The notes under the pieces are model-generated. The model was not told the DNA's origin. It did not search any database and saw only the letters and a program-made list of their open reading frames with translations. From CAWUKT01 sp964352215 (lineage in GTDB: Bacteria > Bacteroidota > Bacteroidia > J057 > JADKCL01), in contig CAYGRE010000024.1 in the NCBI GenBank assembly GCA_964352215.1, positions 11,329-75,328 of the forward strand: a DNA stretch of 64,000 nucleotides, read 5' to 3'. Shown one piece after another: positions 1 to 8,426 of the stretch. Position 1 is the stretch's first letter. Each line of letters begins with the position of its first letter. The position numbers were made by a program, and so were the translations under genes.

Positions 1-1440
1 GATGCCTTTGAATACCTGGAAGGGCCAGAGCCAACTGGAAAACCAGGTATCCATGACATCAGGATCCTGGTAGAGGTCATCTGCTTGCAGGTCTTTACCG
101 GTAGCTGTGCGTGCTTTTTCAAGGGCTTCTTCACGGGTAGGGGCCACAAAGTACTGGCGATTTTCCTCCCGCAGTTCTTTTTCAGAAGTCAGGTAAAAGG
201 CGGGAATCTGCTGCCCCCACCACAATTGACGAGAGATACACCAGTCCTTGATGTTCTCCATCCAGTGACGGTAGGTATTCTTGAATTTAGGGGGAATGAG
301 TTGGACGGTATCATCCATAACCGCCTTGTAGGCGGGTTTGGAGAAATCACCCATCTTGACCCACCATTGCAGAGAAAGGCGTGGCTCAATGATGGCATCG
401 GTCCTTTCTGAGTGGCCAACCTGGTTGGTATAATCTTCAATCTGGACGATATGACCCGCAGCCTCCAGGTCTTTGGTAATCTTTTTCCGAACGATGAACC
501 GGTCTTCCCCGATATACATGCGGGCGGCTTCGCTCATGGTTCCATTTGGGTTCAGCACGTCAATGGTCTCGAGATTGTGGCGCTGGCCGATCTCGTAGTC
601 ATTGACATCGTGGGCCGGGGTTACCTTCAGGCATCCCGTCCCGAATTCCATTTCTACATAATCATCTGCAATGATCGGAATGGGACGGTTGAGCAGGGGT
701 ACCAGGGCATGCTTTCCGATCAGGTGCTGGTACCGTTCGTCTTTAGGATGAACAGAAATGGCAGTATCACCCAGAATCGTTTCCGGGCGGGTAGTGGCAA
801 TCGTTACCCATTCGTCCTCTGTACCTTCGATCTGGTAACGGACCTGGTAAAGCTTGCCTTGCTTTTCTTTGTAGATAACTTCCTCATCAGAGAGGGCGGT
901 CAATCCTTCCGGATCCCAATTGACCATACGGAGCCCACGGTATATATAGCCCTTGTCGAAGAGATCACAGAATACTCTGATGACGGCTTCGTAGTAATCT
1001 TCATCCATGGTAAACCGGGTACGTTCCCAGTCACAGGAGCAACCCAGTTTTCGCAATTGCTCCAGGATGATGCCACCATAAGTATCCTTCCATTCAAATG
1101 CATGGGCCAGGAATTCATCTCGGGTGAGGTCTGACTTCTTGATCCCTTTGGCCCGCAACATTTTTACCACCTTGGCTTCCGTCGCAATAGAGGCATGGTC
1201 TGTGCCAGGCACCCAGCAAGCATTGAATCCTTCCATCCGCTTGCGGCGGATGAGAATATCCTGAATGGTGTTGTTGAGCATGTGTCCCATGTGCAGCATT
1301 CCAGTCACGTTGGGAGGTGGAATGACGATCGTATAGGGGGGACGCTCATCGGGAACTGAACGGAAACAGCCGTTTTCTTCCCAGTACTGATACCACTTTT
1401 CCTCGCTTTCGCCAGGATGGTAGGTTTTTGAAGTGATCAT
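1..1440 (-). CDS. valS: Valyl-tRNA synthetase, N-terminal part (cut by window edge)
   Basis: Charges tRNA-Val with valine in the cytoplasm. An open frame of 480 codons runs from an ATG at 1440 to the left edge without a stop. Near the N-terminus the class I motif reads PPPNVTG followed by HMGHM (residues about 41-54), the HIGH signature in its ValS form, and a CWVPGTDHASIATE segment follows, typical of ValS rather than IleS. The remaining visible part covers the Rossmann fold and the start of the editing domain; the KMSKS loop and anticodon-binding part lie outside the window. It appears to be a single gene, with 85 bp separating it from yajQ upstream. Identification is from clear family motifs. 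Confidence 0.95.
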   Translation of the reverse strand, partial: MITSKTYHPGESEEKWYQYWEENGCFRSVPDERPPYTIVIPPPNVTGMLHMGHMLNNTIQDILIRRKRMEGFNACWVPGTDHASIATEAKVVKMLRAKGIKKSDLTRDEFLAHAFEWKDTYGGIILEQLRKLGCSCDWERTRFTMDEDYYEAVIRVFCDLFDKGYIYRGLRMVNWDPEGLTALSDEEVIYKEKQGKLYQVRYQIEGTEDEWVTIATTRPETILGDTAISVHPKDERYQHLIGKHALVPLLNRPIPIIADDYVEMEFGTGCLKVTPAHDVNDYEIGQRHNLETIDVLNPNGTMSEAARMYIGEDRFIVRKKITKDLEAAGHIVQIEDYTNQVGHSERTDAIIEPRLSLQWWVKMGDFSKPAYKAVMDDTVQLIPPKFKNTYRHWMENIKDWCISRQLWWGQQIPAFYLTSEKELREENRQYFVAPTREEALEKARTATGKDLQADDLYQDPDVMDTWFSSWLWPFQVFKGI

Positions 1441-1525
1441 GCCTAAAAAATTAGAAGGCCCAAATTACTAAGGGGAGAGGAGAATATATCAGGGAAATAA
1501 AATTGTTACCAATAATGAGTTGGAA

Positions 1526-2017
1526 TTAACTTTTCATATTGACGAACTGGAGAGGAATTCCAAGGTTCCCTTCTTTTAGGAGTTTCATCACCGCCTGGAG
1601 GTCATCGATCTTTTTGCCTGTCACCCGCAATTTTTCATCCATGATCTGGGCTTGTACCTTGAGTTTGGAAGCCTTGATCATCTTGATCATTTTACGTCCA
1701 TTGTCTTTATCGATTCCGGCCTTGACCATGATTTCTTTGCGGGTCATATTACCTGCGGCATAATGAGCTTTGGTAGCATCCAAAGCCTGTGGATCAAGAT
1801 TCTGCTTCAATAACTTACTTATCAGGACATCTTCTATCTGCCGGACACGCATTTCGCTGTCCGTAAGAATTGAGATTTTCTTGTTCTTTTTATCCAACTC
1901 TATCTCAGTATTCGTACCCTGAAAATCAAACCGGTTCAGGATCTCTTTTTTCAGATTGTTGATGGCATTGTCAAGACTCTGGTCATCAACCTGGCTTTCG
2001 ATATCGAATGATGGCAT
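1526..2017 (-). CDS. yajQ: YajQ family nucleotide-binding protein
   Basis: The product of 163 residues matches the YajQ/DUF520 family: it starts MPSFDIESQVD, has the conserved ELDKKNKKISILTDSE strand region, a central KMIKASKLKVQAQI segment and ends GIPLQFVNM, close to the usual family length of about 160. I chose the ATG at 2017 because family members begin MPSFD; the frame stays open upstream to 2092 but that extension is not family-like. Some YajQ homologues bind cyclic di-GMP and act with transcription factors; whether this one does cannot be read from sequence. It stands alone between valS and a divergently transcribed regulator. Confidence 0.92.
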   Translation of the reverse strand: MPSFDIESQVDDQSLDNAINNLKKEILNRFDFQGTNTEIELDKKNKKISILTDSEMRVRQIEDVLISKLLKQNLDPQALDATKAHYAAGNMTRKEIMVKAGIDKDNGRKMIKMIKASKLKVQAQIMDEKLRVTGKKIDDLQAVMKLLKEGNLGIPLQFVNMKS

Positions 2018-2193
2018 AACGGTGTTGATTAAGGGACAAATCTCACCATTTTTTTCGGAAGGACCAATTGTAATCAAAGAAATAAGGGCCATTTAGGCCG
2101 TTACTATTGCTGTATGTCTGTGCAGGATATAAGCTCTTTCAGAGCTTAATTGTAAATAACAGAGCGCACCCAACACTAAATCACACCCTGGAG

Positions 2194-2934
2194 ATGATAA
2201 AAGCAGTTATTGTTCAATCCTCAGCCTTGCGCGCTATTCCGGGAGAAAATCTTCTGGATGGTATACCGCAATTTGAGCTCGTAGGAAAAGCCTATTCCGT
2301 GAATGATGGAATTGAGATGATCAAATACCATCAACCCAATCTGGTTATGCTGGACATCGAAATGGAAGATGAGTGGAGTTGGCAGGTTTTCGAAGCAACC
2401 AAAGACCTAAACTATGAAAAGATCGTATTCAGCAAGGACGTTTTAAGTTCTTTTCGGGTGATCCGGTTTGAGATCAGTACCCAGTTGTTGAAACCTCTGA
2501 AACCGGAGGCCATCCGGGAAAGCGTGGCTAGAATTCTATTCTCCCGAGGGGAGTATGGAATTCAAAAATTATACAACCGTACCATTCGGAAGCAGATCAA
2601 TCTCGAGCAGATATTTCTCCCTGAAAAGGGCAAAGTCAGAATCGTGAATGTAGCTGAAATAGCGCGGGTAGAGGGAGACAAGGAAGGGTGTTTGATCGTT
2701 TTTCGCGGTGGTCAATTCATGGTCTGTACCTATTCCATTGACAAAGTTGCGAAGTTACTGGCTTATTCACCGTTTTTCAGAATCAATAGCCAGTGTCTGG
2801 TCCAATTACATCCAGGGGTTCGGTTAGAAAATTACCAAGAGGGTGTATATCTGTGTTCTGATTTGGGTTTTAGATCCCGGATTCCACACCAGCGATTGGC
2901 TTCACTCAAGAAAAAGTTATCAAAGATTCAATAG
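2194..2934 (+). CDS. LytTR-family response regulator with atypical receiver
   Basis: 246 residues. The N-terminal 115 residues have a receiver-like fold pattern: VMLDIEM with the candidate phosphoacceptor Asp54, and LLKPLKP with the conserved Lys100-Pro. The first strand reads AVIVQSS, so the acidic pair that normally binds magnesium after strand 1 is missing. The C-terminal part (about 140-245) is a LytTR DNA-binding domain: IVNVAEIARVEGDKEGC, then FFRINSQCLVQL and a closing helix. The start at ATG 2194 (MIKAVIVQ) fits the receiver; upstream frame is non-domain sequence. No histidine kinase sits next to it. LytTR regulators bind direct repeats upstream of target promoters; the target is unknown. 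A terminator follows at 3087. Confidence 0.85.
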   Translation: MIKAVIVQSSALRAIPGENLLDGIPQFELVGKAYSVNDGIEMIKYHQPNLVMLDIEMEDEWSWQVFEATKDLNYEKIVFSKDVLSSFRVIRFEISTQLLKPLKPEAIRESVARILFSRGEYGIQKLYNRTIRKQINLEQIFLPEKGKVRIVNVAEIARVEGDKEGCLIVFRGGQFMVCTYSIDKVAKLLAYSPFFRINSQCLVQLHPGVRLENYQEGVYLCSDLGFRSRIPHQRLASLKKKLSKIQ

Positions 2935-3086
2935 ACGCACAGCGTTCTACATTTATCCTCAATTTCCCTGTTTGGAGAACTAAAAATTACAGGCGGTGAC
3001 TTTTTGGCACAGGGTTTGTAAAAGGATAGGTAAGTAGTTAAATACTTATTCGTTCTTTCCTTGGAATTGTTCTCCTTAGCAGGATT

Positions 3087-3115
3087 GTCCCGGTGCTTAA
3101 TGTACCGGGACTTTT
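3087..3115 (+). terminator. Rho-independent terminator after the LytTR regulator
   Basis: An inverted repeat GTCCCGGT (3087-3094) / ACCGGGAC (3104-3111) with a 9-nt loop is followed by TTTT on the plus strand. It lies 150 bp downstream of the LytTR gene and before the convergent WD40 gene. Confidence 0.75.
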
Positions 3116-3152
3116 CCATTTAGTTCATATTTGGAAAGGTATAAAACCACCT

Positions 3153-4085
3153 TCAAACCGCCAATTGGCCATTTTCGAACCGCCAGCGCATTATTTTTCG
3201 GTCATCCCCAGCTGAGATCAACTCTCCATCCATCCACAATAAACGGTTGATTCCGTTTCGGTGACACGCATTCTTTTCAAAATTACAGACCTTCAGGAGT
3301 TTGAGGTCGGAGGTCCGCCACATCTTGATACTTTTATCCATGCTACCGGTAAAAACGACTTCTGGATCGGAAGAGGAGACGATATCGTTGACCGTGTAGA
3401 GGTGAGCGGGTACGGAGTGTAGCATTTTGTAGCCATTGGCGACGTCCCATGTGGTCAGATGGGCATCTCGGCCAGTGGAAAGGAGGTATTTGCCGTCACG
3501 GGTAAAGGCAAGGCGGAATACGGAAAGTTGATGAGCGGTCCATTCATTTATAGGCAAAATCCCAAGGTCAAATACCCGAATCTTGTTGTCGCTTGCACCG
3601 GCGAGAATGGAATCTCCATTCGGATGCATTGCCAGGGTGCGGATACTGGATTTGCTGACCTTTTGGTAGTGAATGTGGTCCAATTGATCGAGGTTCCATA
3701 GAGAAAGTGCGCCATCCCCGCCGGAGACCAGGACCGTTTTCCCATCAGGCATTGGCAGAAAGTCAAAAATTGCCTTTTTGTGTAGCTGAACCCTGCGAAG
3801 GGTCTTGCCTTCCTTGATATCTGTAAACAACAAGTCGCCCGACTCCAATCCGAGGAGCAAGAGGTTGCGTTCCCGGATGAGGTGCATGGAGAAAATGGGG
3901 CCGGGGCTCTGAGCTACTGCAATGGCATTGTCCGAGTCGCCCTCTCTCAAACTCCACTCTGCAACGATTCCCTCAGAGGCACACGATAAGAAATGATCCG
4001 GACGGTAGCTTGGGGAAAGAGAGTAAATAGGGCCTTGGTGACCAGTGAATTCTGCGATTTTTCGAACTGAGATCGGGTTTGACAT
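3153..4085 (-). CDS. WD40 repeat protein
   Basis: 310 residues without signal peptide or membrane segment, so probably cytoplasmic. Repeated WD40 blades are visible: GHQGPIYSLSPS near residue 15, then endings such as AEWSLREG, SLWNLDQLD, RVFDLGIL, TTWDVANG, KMWRTSDL and MRWRFENG, giving about seven blades, enough for one closed propeller. Such proteins act as protein-interaction platforms; no enzymatic domain is fused here. It lies downstream of the suf/bacilliredoxin genes but is separated from them by a strong terminator at 4103-4152, so it is probably transcribed separately or by read-through. Confidence 0.88.
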   Translation of the reverse strand: MSNPISVRKIAEFTGHQGPIYSLSPSYRPDHFLSCASEGIVAEWSLREGDSDNAIAVAQSPGPIFSMHLIRERNLLLLGLESGDLLFTDIKEGKTLRRVQLHKKAIFDFLPMPDGKTVLVSGGDGALSLWNLDQLDHIHYQKVSKSSIRTLAMHPNGDSILAGASDNKIRVFDLGILPINEWTAHQLSVFRLAFTRDGKYLLSTGRDAHLTTWDVANGYKMLHSVPAHLYTVNDIVSSSDPEVVFTGSMDKSIKMWRTSDLKLLKVCNFEKNACHRNGINRLLWMDGELISAGDDRKIMRWRFENGQLAV

Positions 4086-4102
4086 AGGCAGGCGAGTGAA
4101 AA

Positions 4103-4152
4103 AAAAGAAAACAGCGTCCAGCTAATGGCTCTTGACCAAATCTGGACGCTGT
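4103..4152 (-). terminator. Terminator after the bacilliredoxin gene
   Basis: Arms ACAGCGTCCAG (4111-4121) and CTGGACGCTGT (4142-4152) form an 11-bp stem. On the minus strand it is followed by a long T-rich tract (opposite the A-run at 4100-4110). It probably ends the suf-brx transcript. Confidence 0.85.
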
Positions 4153-4177
4153 GTAAATCAGGGCTCAAAGAACCTCC

Positions 4178-4594
4178 TTAGCAATGCTCGTCGAAAGCCA
4201 TTTTAAGGTTTTGAGCAATCATATCTGCTGAACGACCTTCAATATGACGGCGTTCGATGAAGTGAACGAGGTTGCCATTTTTGAAAAGGGCGATCGCAGG
4301 AGAGGAAGGAGGATAGGGGAGGAAATACGTCCTTGCCCGGTCCACAGCTTCACGGTCTACACCAGCAAAAACTGTTGCCAGACGGTTTGGAAGCTTCTCA
4401 TTGTCATTGATGGCCTGGACAACGCCAGGACGGGCTGCGCCTGCAGCGCAACCACAGACAGAGTTTACAACGACCAATACAGTCTCGTCGCTGTTTTCCA
4501 AAATCCCATCGACTTCTTCTGCAGTGCGCAGTTCCTCAAATCCCTTGGTGGATAATTCGGCGCGCATGGGTTTTACCAATTCGGGTGGGTACAT
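4178..4594 (-). CDS. Bacilliredoxin, BrxA/BrxB (YphP/YqiW) family
   Basis: 138 residues with the CGC active-site motif (VNSVCGCAAG, Cys47 and Cys49) that defines the BrxA/BrxB thiol-disulfide family, plus the family features MYPPELVKPM at the start and PPSSPAIALFKNG near the end. In Firmicutes these proteins remove bacillithiol from oxidised protein cysteines; they also occur in Bacteroidota. Lying 91 bp downstream of sufT with no terminator seen in between, it is probably co-transcribed with the Fe-S assembly genes, which suggests a role in thiol or redox protection of that pathway (inference). A terminator follows immediately. Confidence 0.9.
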   Translation of the reverse strand: MYPPELVKPMRAELSTKGFEELRTAEEVDGILENSDETVLVVVNSVCGCAAGAARPGVVQAINDNEKLPNRLATVFAGVDREAVDRARTYFLPYPPSSPAIALFKNGNLVHFIERRHIEGRSADMIAQNLKMAFDEHC

Positions 4595-4685
4595 AGTGCT
4601 ATCAGTATTTGGGTATATTCAAAATTAGTATTCTACAATTTGGTTACCAAGAAAGGTGCGGTATCTACTCGATTACCGTACTGGT

Positions 4686-5036
4686 CTACAATTCAATGTC
4701 CATACCAAGTTCAAGCCTGGCTTCTTCGGACATCATGGACATTTCCCAGGGAGGATCAAAGGTGAGTTCGACCTCGGTGGATTTGACCCCTTCAACCGAA
4801 TCAATCTTGTCTTCAACTTCTCCAGGCAGAGAACCAGCGACCGGGCAGTTCGGAGAGGTCAATGTCATCATTACATGGGTGTCCCCAAAAGGAGTGACGT
4901 TGACTTCATAAATCAGGCCTAGTTCATAAATATTGACAGGAATCTCCGGGTCAAAAATCGTTTTGATGACTTCAATCACCTGATCTCTGATCGCAGAGGC
5001 TTTGTCGGGGTCTACTTTTTCCATGAGCTCGTTCAT
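4686..5036 (-). CDS. sufT: SufT-like MIP18/DUF59 Fe-S assembly factor
   Basis: 116 residues, all one MIP18/DUF59 domain: IKTIFDPEIPVNIYELGLIY (about 24-43), a hydrophobic strand VMMTLTSPNCPVAG containing the conserved Cys64, and a C-terminal ELTFDPPW segment. This is the short SufT/PaaD-like class that supports Fe-S cluster delivery or maturation. The start ATG overlaps the sufS stop by 4 bp (ATGA), indicating translational coupling. Its place right behind sufS is common in Bacteroidota suf operons. The name sufT is by domain and context. Confidence 0.88.
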   Translation of the reverse strand: MNELMEKVDPDKASAIRDQVIEVIKTIFDPEIPVNIYELGLIYEVNVTPFGDTHVMMTLTSPNCPVAGSLPGEVEDKIDSVEGVKSTEVELTFDPPWEMSMMSEEARLELGMDIEL

Positions 5037-6274
5037 GCAAACATTTTTATTGATCTATTCAGAGCTTCAACGAAGACATCTATTTCTTCTATCGTATTGT
5101 ACAACGCAAATGAAGCTCGGACTGTTGCCGGAATTTGAAAACGATCCATCAATGGCTGGGTACAGTGGTGTCCGGTACGAACCGCAATCCCGCGCATATC
5201 AAGTAAGGTTCCCAGGTCAGATGGATGAATTCCATCCACTACAAAGGAGATGACACTTGCTTTTTCAGGAGCTTCCCCGATGATCCGAAGTCCGCCGATG
5301 GCCTTCATTTTTTCGTTGGCATAGGCCAAAAGTTCCGCTTCGTGGGCGCCAATACGGTCGTAGCCTACTCCAAGGACATAGTCGATGGCAATCCCCAAAC
5401 CAATTACACCGGCAATGTTTGGGGTGCCTGCTTCGAACTTGTGCGGAAGCACATTATAGGTGGTCTTTTCAAGGGTGACTTTGTCGATCATGTCACCTCC
5501 TCCCTGGTAGGGAGGGAACCGGTCGAGCCAACTCTCTTTGCCGTACAGGATGCCAACACCCGTAGGGCCAAACAGTTTGTGGGCCGAGAAGGTATAGAAA
5601 TCCGCATCCAAATCCTGAACATCCACCGCCATGTGCGGAACAGCCTGCGCACCATCCAGCAACACCGGAACCCCATGATCATGGGCGATCCGAATCATTT
5701 CCTTGACTGGATTGATGGTTCCCAGTGTATTTGAAACATGGACCAGGGCCACAAGTTTGGTTTTGTTCGAGAACAGTGACTTGTAGGTTTCCAGATCCAG
5801 CGATCCATCATCCAGCACTGGGATGGCCCGGGTCCGGCCTCCGGTCCTCTCAGTCGCCATGTGCCAGGGAACGATATTAGAATGGTGCTCCATGCCGGAA
5901 ATGATCACCTCATCACCCGGTTGGAGAACGCTTTGTGCAAATCCGTTGGCAACGAGATTTATGGCATCCGTAGTTCCTTTGGTGAAAATGATCTCCTGCT
6001 CTTTTTCAGCATTGAGCAGGGCCTGGGCTTTTTGGCGGGTTTCCTCAAAGAGGTTTGTGGCGGTTGCACTCAGGTAGTGAATGCCGCGGTGGACATTGCT
6101 GTTCTGAGAGCGGTAATAAGTATCAATCGCCTCAATGACGCTCGAAGGTTTATGGGCTGTAGCTCCATTGTCAAAATAGACCAGTGGTTTCCCATGTACC
6201 TGCACGTGGAGGTTGGGGAAATCTGCCCTGATCTGAACCAGGTTGAGAGGACTATATGTGGTGACTGTTTTCAA
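5033..6274 (-). CDS. sufS: Cysteine desulfurase SufS
   Basis: Takes sulfur from L-cysteine for Fe-S cluster assembly, leaving alanine, using PLP. 413 residues, normal for the family. YFDNGATAHKP opens the fold, MEHHSNIVPW carries the PLP-stacking His, FSAHKLFGPTG places the PLP lysine at Lys233, and RTGHHCTQPLM places the persulfide-forming Cys371 in the short group II loop. It follows sufD by 39 bp and overlaps sufT by 4 bp. No sufE or sufU is seen in this operon, so its sulfur acceptor must be encoded elsewhere or transfer is direct to SufBCD. Confidence 0.96.
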   Translation of the reverse strand: MKTVTTYSPLNLVQIRADFPNLHVQVHGKPLVYFDNGATAHKPSSVIEAIDTYYRSQNSNVHRGIHYLSATATNLFEETRQKAQALLNAEKEQEIIFTKGTTDAINLVANGFAQSVLQPGDEVIISGMEHHSNIVPWHMATERTGGRTRAIPVLDDGSLDLETYKSLFSNKTKLVALVHVSNTLGTINPVKEMIRIAHDHGVPVLLDGAQAVPHMAVDVQDLDADFYTFSAHKLFGPTGVGILYGKESWLDRFPPYQGGGDMIDKVTLEKTTYNVLPHKFEAGTPNIAGVIGLGIAIDYVLGVGYDRIGAHEAELLAYANEKMKAIGGLRIIGEAPEKASVISFVVDGIHPSDLGTLLDMRGIAVRTGHHCTQPLMDRFQIPATVRASFALYNTIEEIDVFVEALNRSIKMFA

Positions 6275-6313
6275 AGACTGACTGGATTATACGGTTTATG
6301 CTTTGTTATAAGA

Positions 6314-7633
6314 TCAAAACAACCGATTGGAGATAAGGGTCTCTAACTTTACCCGAATGGGCTCCAACTGGATTTGCTCCAATACCTCGGCAGCAAATGC
6401 GTATGTCAACAAGGCCCTGGCGCGCTCTTCACTAATGCCTCTGCTACGCAGATAAAAGAGTGCCTCCAGGTCTAACCGACCTGTGGTCGCTCCATGAGAG
6501 CACTTGACGTCATCGGCAAAAATTTCCAGTTGAGGCTTGGTATTGATGGTGGCATCTTCGGAGAGCAATACCGTCTTATTGGACTGGAAAGCGTTGGTTT
6601 TCTGGGCATCTGGGCGCACCATGACTTTGCCATTGAAAACAGCTACCGAAGCATCGTCCAAAACACCTTTGTACAACTCGTTGCTGTAGCAATTGGGCAT
6701 AGCGTGATCAACCAGGGTATGGTTGTCTACATGCTGGTTACCATCCTGGAGGTAAAGACCGTAGAGATGACTTTCGATGTGTTCTTCTTTGTGGCGAATC
6801 TCACTGTTGTTGCGAATGATTTCACCCTTGGTAGTGATGGTCGCTGCAGTAAATACGGAGTGCTGGTACTGATCTGCTTGCACAAAATTGATCAGGCTGC
6901 TCTGGTTACTGTCAACTTGCAGGCTGTAGTGGTGCAGATTGGCATTGGCACGGACAACGATTTCTGTAGCAGAATTCTCGAAGCTGAAATTGCGGCCTTC
7001 ATTGATCCATAACTCTACCACCTTGGCCTGGCTATTTTCGTGGGCGTAGATAAAGGTGCGACCAAAGGTCATCATATTCCCGCCCTGAGTCTGGTTCCGG
7101 TGGACAATGAAAATAGGATCTTCAATTACCGCACTCCGGGGAATTTCAATCGCCAAACCGTTTTCAGCAACGGCAGTATTCAAGGCCAGGGTAGCATGAT
7201 CGCCCATCGGAGCAATTTTGCCAAAATTTTCCTCGATCAATGCGTTTTTGCCACTTCCGATTTTGCTGATCTTTAAGTCACTGTGACCAGTTGAAAGGGA
7301 TTCGTCGAAGTGGCCATTGTTCAGAACCAAAACCACGGGATTGTCAAATCCGCTCCACCATTCACTGATCTCTACGCTTAAAGGTTCTGATCGGGGCGGA
7401 ACAAAAGCAGTTCCATAATCCCGCTTCAATAAGCTGTTGAGGCTGGTGTATTTCCACTCCTCATTGCGCGTAGTTGGAAATCCCAGGGTCCTGAATATTT
7501 CTATGGCTTCGTCCTGAAGTTCTTCGCGGCCAGGAATATTGTGGCTGCGAAAACTTTTCAGCATCTCATAATTTGAAATCCATTTTCGGACGGAGTCAGT
7601 AGCTTCAATCGTATTCGCCATATTATATGCCAT
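6314..7633 (-). CDS. sufD: Fe-S cluster scaffold subunit SufD
   Basis: 439 residues of the SufB/SufD superfamily: an N-terminal helical part with TRNEEWKYTSLNSLL, then a beta-helix core, and the C-terminal signature DDVKCSHGATTGRLDLEALFYLRSRGI followed by a helical tail. SufD pairs with SufB and the ATPase SufC in the SufBCD scaffold. The ATG at 7633 overlaps the sufC stop by one base (TAATG). A second in-frame ATG at 7621 (MANTIEATDS) is an equally plausible start. Sequence agrees with family expectations throughout. Confidence 0.95.
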   Translation of the reverse strand: MAYNMANTIEATDSVRKWISNYEMLKSFRSHNIPGREELQDEAIEIFRTLGFPTTRNEEWKYTSLNSLLKRDYGTAFVPPRSEPLSVEISEWWSGFDNPVVLVLNNGHFDESLSTGHSDLKISKIGSGKNALIEENFGKIAPMGDHATLALNTAVAENGLAIEIPRSAVIEDPIFIVHRNQTQGGNMMTFGRTFIYAHENSQAKVVELWINEGRNFSFENSATEIVVRANANLHHYSLQVDSNQSSLINFVQADQYQHSVFTAATITTKGEIIRNNSEIRHKEEHIESHLYGLYLQDGNQHVDNHTLVDHAMPNCYSNELYKGVLDDASVAVFNGKVMVRPDAQKTNAFQSNKTVLLSEDATINTKPQLEIFADDVKCSHGATTGRLDLEALFYLRSRGISEERARALLTYAFAAEVLEQIQLEPIRVKLETLISNRLF

Positions 7634-8403
7634 TAAGCAGGAGCGCCTGCGTTAACTTCTTCTTTGATCCAATCATAGCCCTTTGCTTCCAACTCAAGCG
7701 CCAATTCACGGGTGCCGGATTTTACAATCCGTCCCTGGAAAAGCACATGGACAAAGTCGGGTACAATATAATCGAGGAGACGCTGGTAGTGCGTAACTAC
7801 GATTACAGCATTGTCTTTGTTCTTCAATTCATTTACCCCGTTGGCCACGATGCGCAAGGCATCAATGTCCAGTCCGGAGTCGGTCTCGTCCAGAATGGCC
7901 AGCTTGGGCTCAATCATCGCCATTTGGAAAATCTCATTCCGCTTCTTTTCACCACCTGAAAAGCCTTCGTTTACAGAACGGTTGATGAGCTTGGTATCGA
8001 TCTCCACCAATTTGGCTTTTTCCCGCATCATTTTGAGGAAATCCTTGGCAGACAATGCTTCCAAACCACGTGCTTTGCGGATTTCTTCGATTGAATTCTT
8101 GAGGAAATTCACAGTGCTGATACCAGGTATTTCGACCGGATACTGGAATGCGAGAAAGATCCCGGCCCATGCACGCTCTTCGGGAGCAAGCTCCAATAGA
8201 TCCTTGTTGTCGAAGGTGACGGACCCACCTGTAACTTCGTATTCTTCACGTCCGGCAAGGACAGAGGCGAGGGTAGACTTTCCAGAGCCATTCGGGCCCA
8301 TGATGGCGTGAACTTCGCCAGCCTTGATATCCAGATTGATGCCATTCAGGATTTTCTTATCCTCGATACTTACCTGGAGATTATTTATGCTTAACATTTG
8401 CAA
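7633..8403 (-). CDS. sufC: Fe-S assembly ATPase SufC
   Basis: 256-residue ABC-type ATPase. Walker A GPNGSGKST at 36-44, Q-loop in LAFQYPVEIPG, signature FSGGEKKR at 148-155, Walker B LAILDETDSGLD at 168-179, and the switch His in VVTHYQRLL. The ETDSGLD form and the GFSGGEKKRNEI segment are specific for SufC rather than a transporter ATPase. It drives conformational change of the SufBD scaffold. It lies 23 bp after sufB and is coupled to sufD by a one-base overlap. The true start may be the ATG two codons later (MLSINNLQV). Confidence 0.97.
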   Translation of the reverse strand: MQMLSINNLQVSIEDKKILNGINLDIKAGEVHAIMGPNGSGKSTLASVLAGREEYEVTGGSVTFDNKDLLELAPEERAWAGIFLAFQYPVEIPGISTVNFLKNSIEEIRKARGLEALSAKDFLKMMREKAKLVEIDTKLINRSVNEGFSGGEKKRNEIFQMAMIEPKLAILDETDSGLDIDALRIVANGVNELKNKDNAVIVVTHYQRLLDYIVPDFVHVLFQGRIVKSGTRELALELEAKGYDWIKEEVNAGAPA

Positions 8404-8426
8404 CTTTTTTTTCTGTATCCAAATAT

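Noticed and set aside
2928..3119. 63-codon minus-strand frame after the LytTR gene
   Set aside because: It reads through the hairpin terminator and is lysine/asparagine-rich without a start signal.
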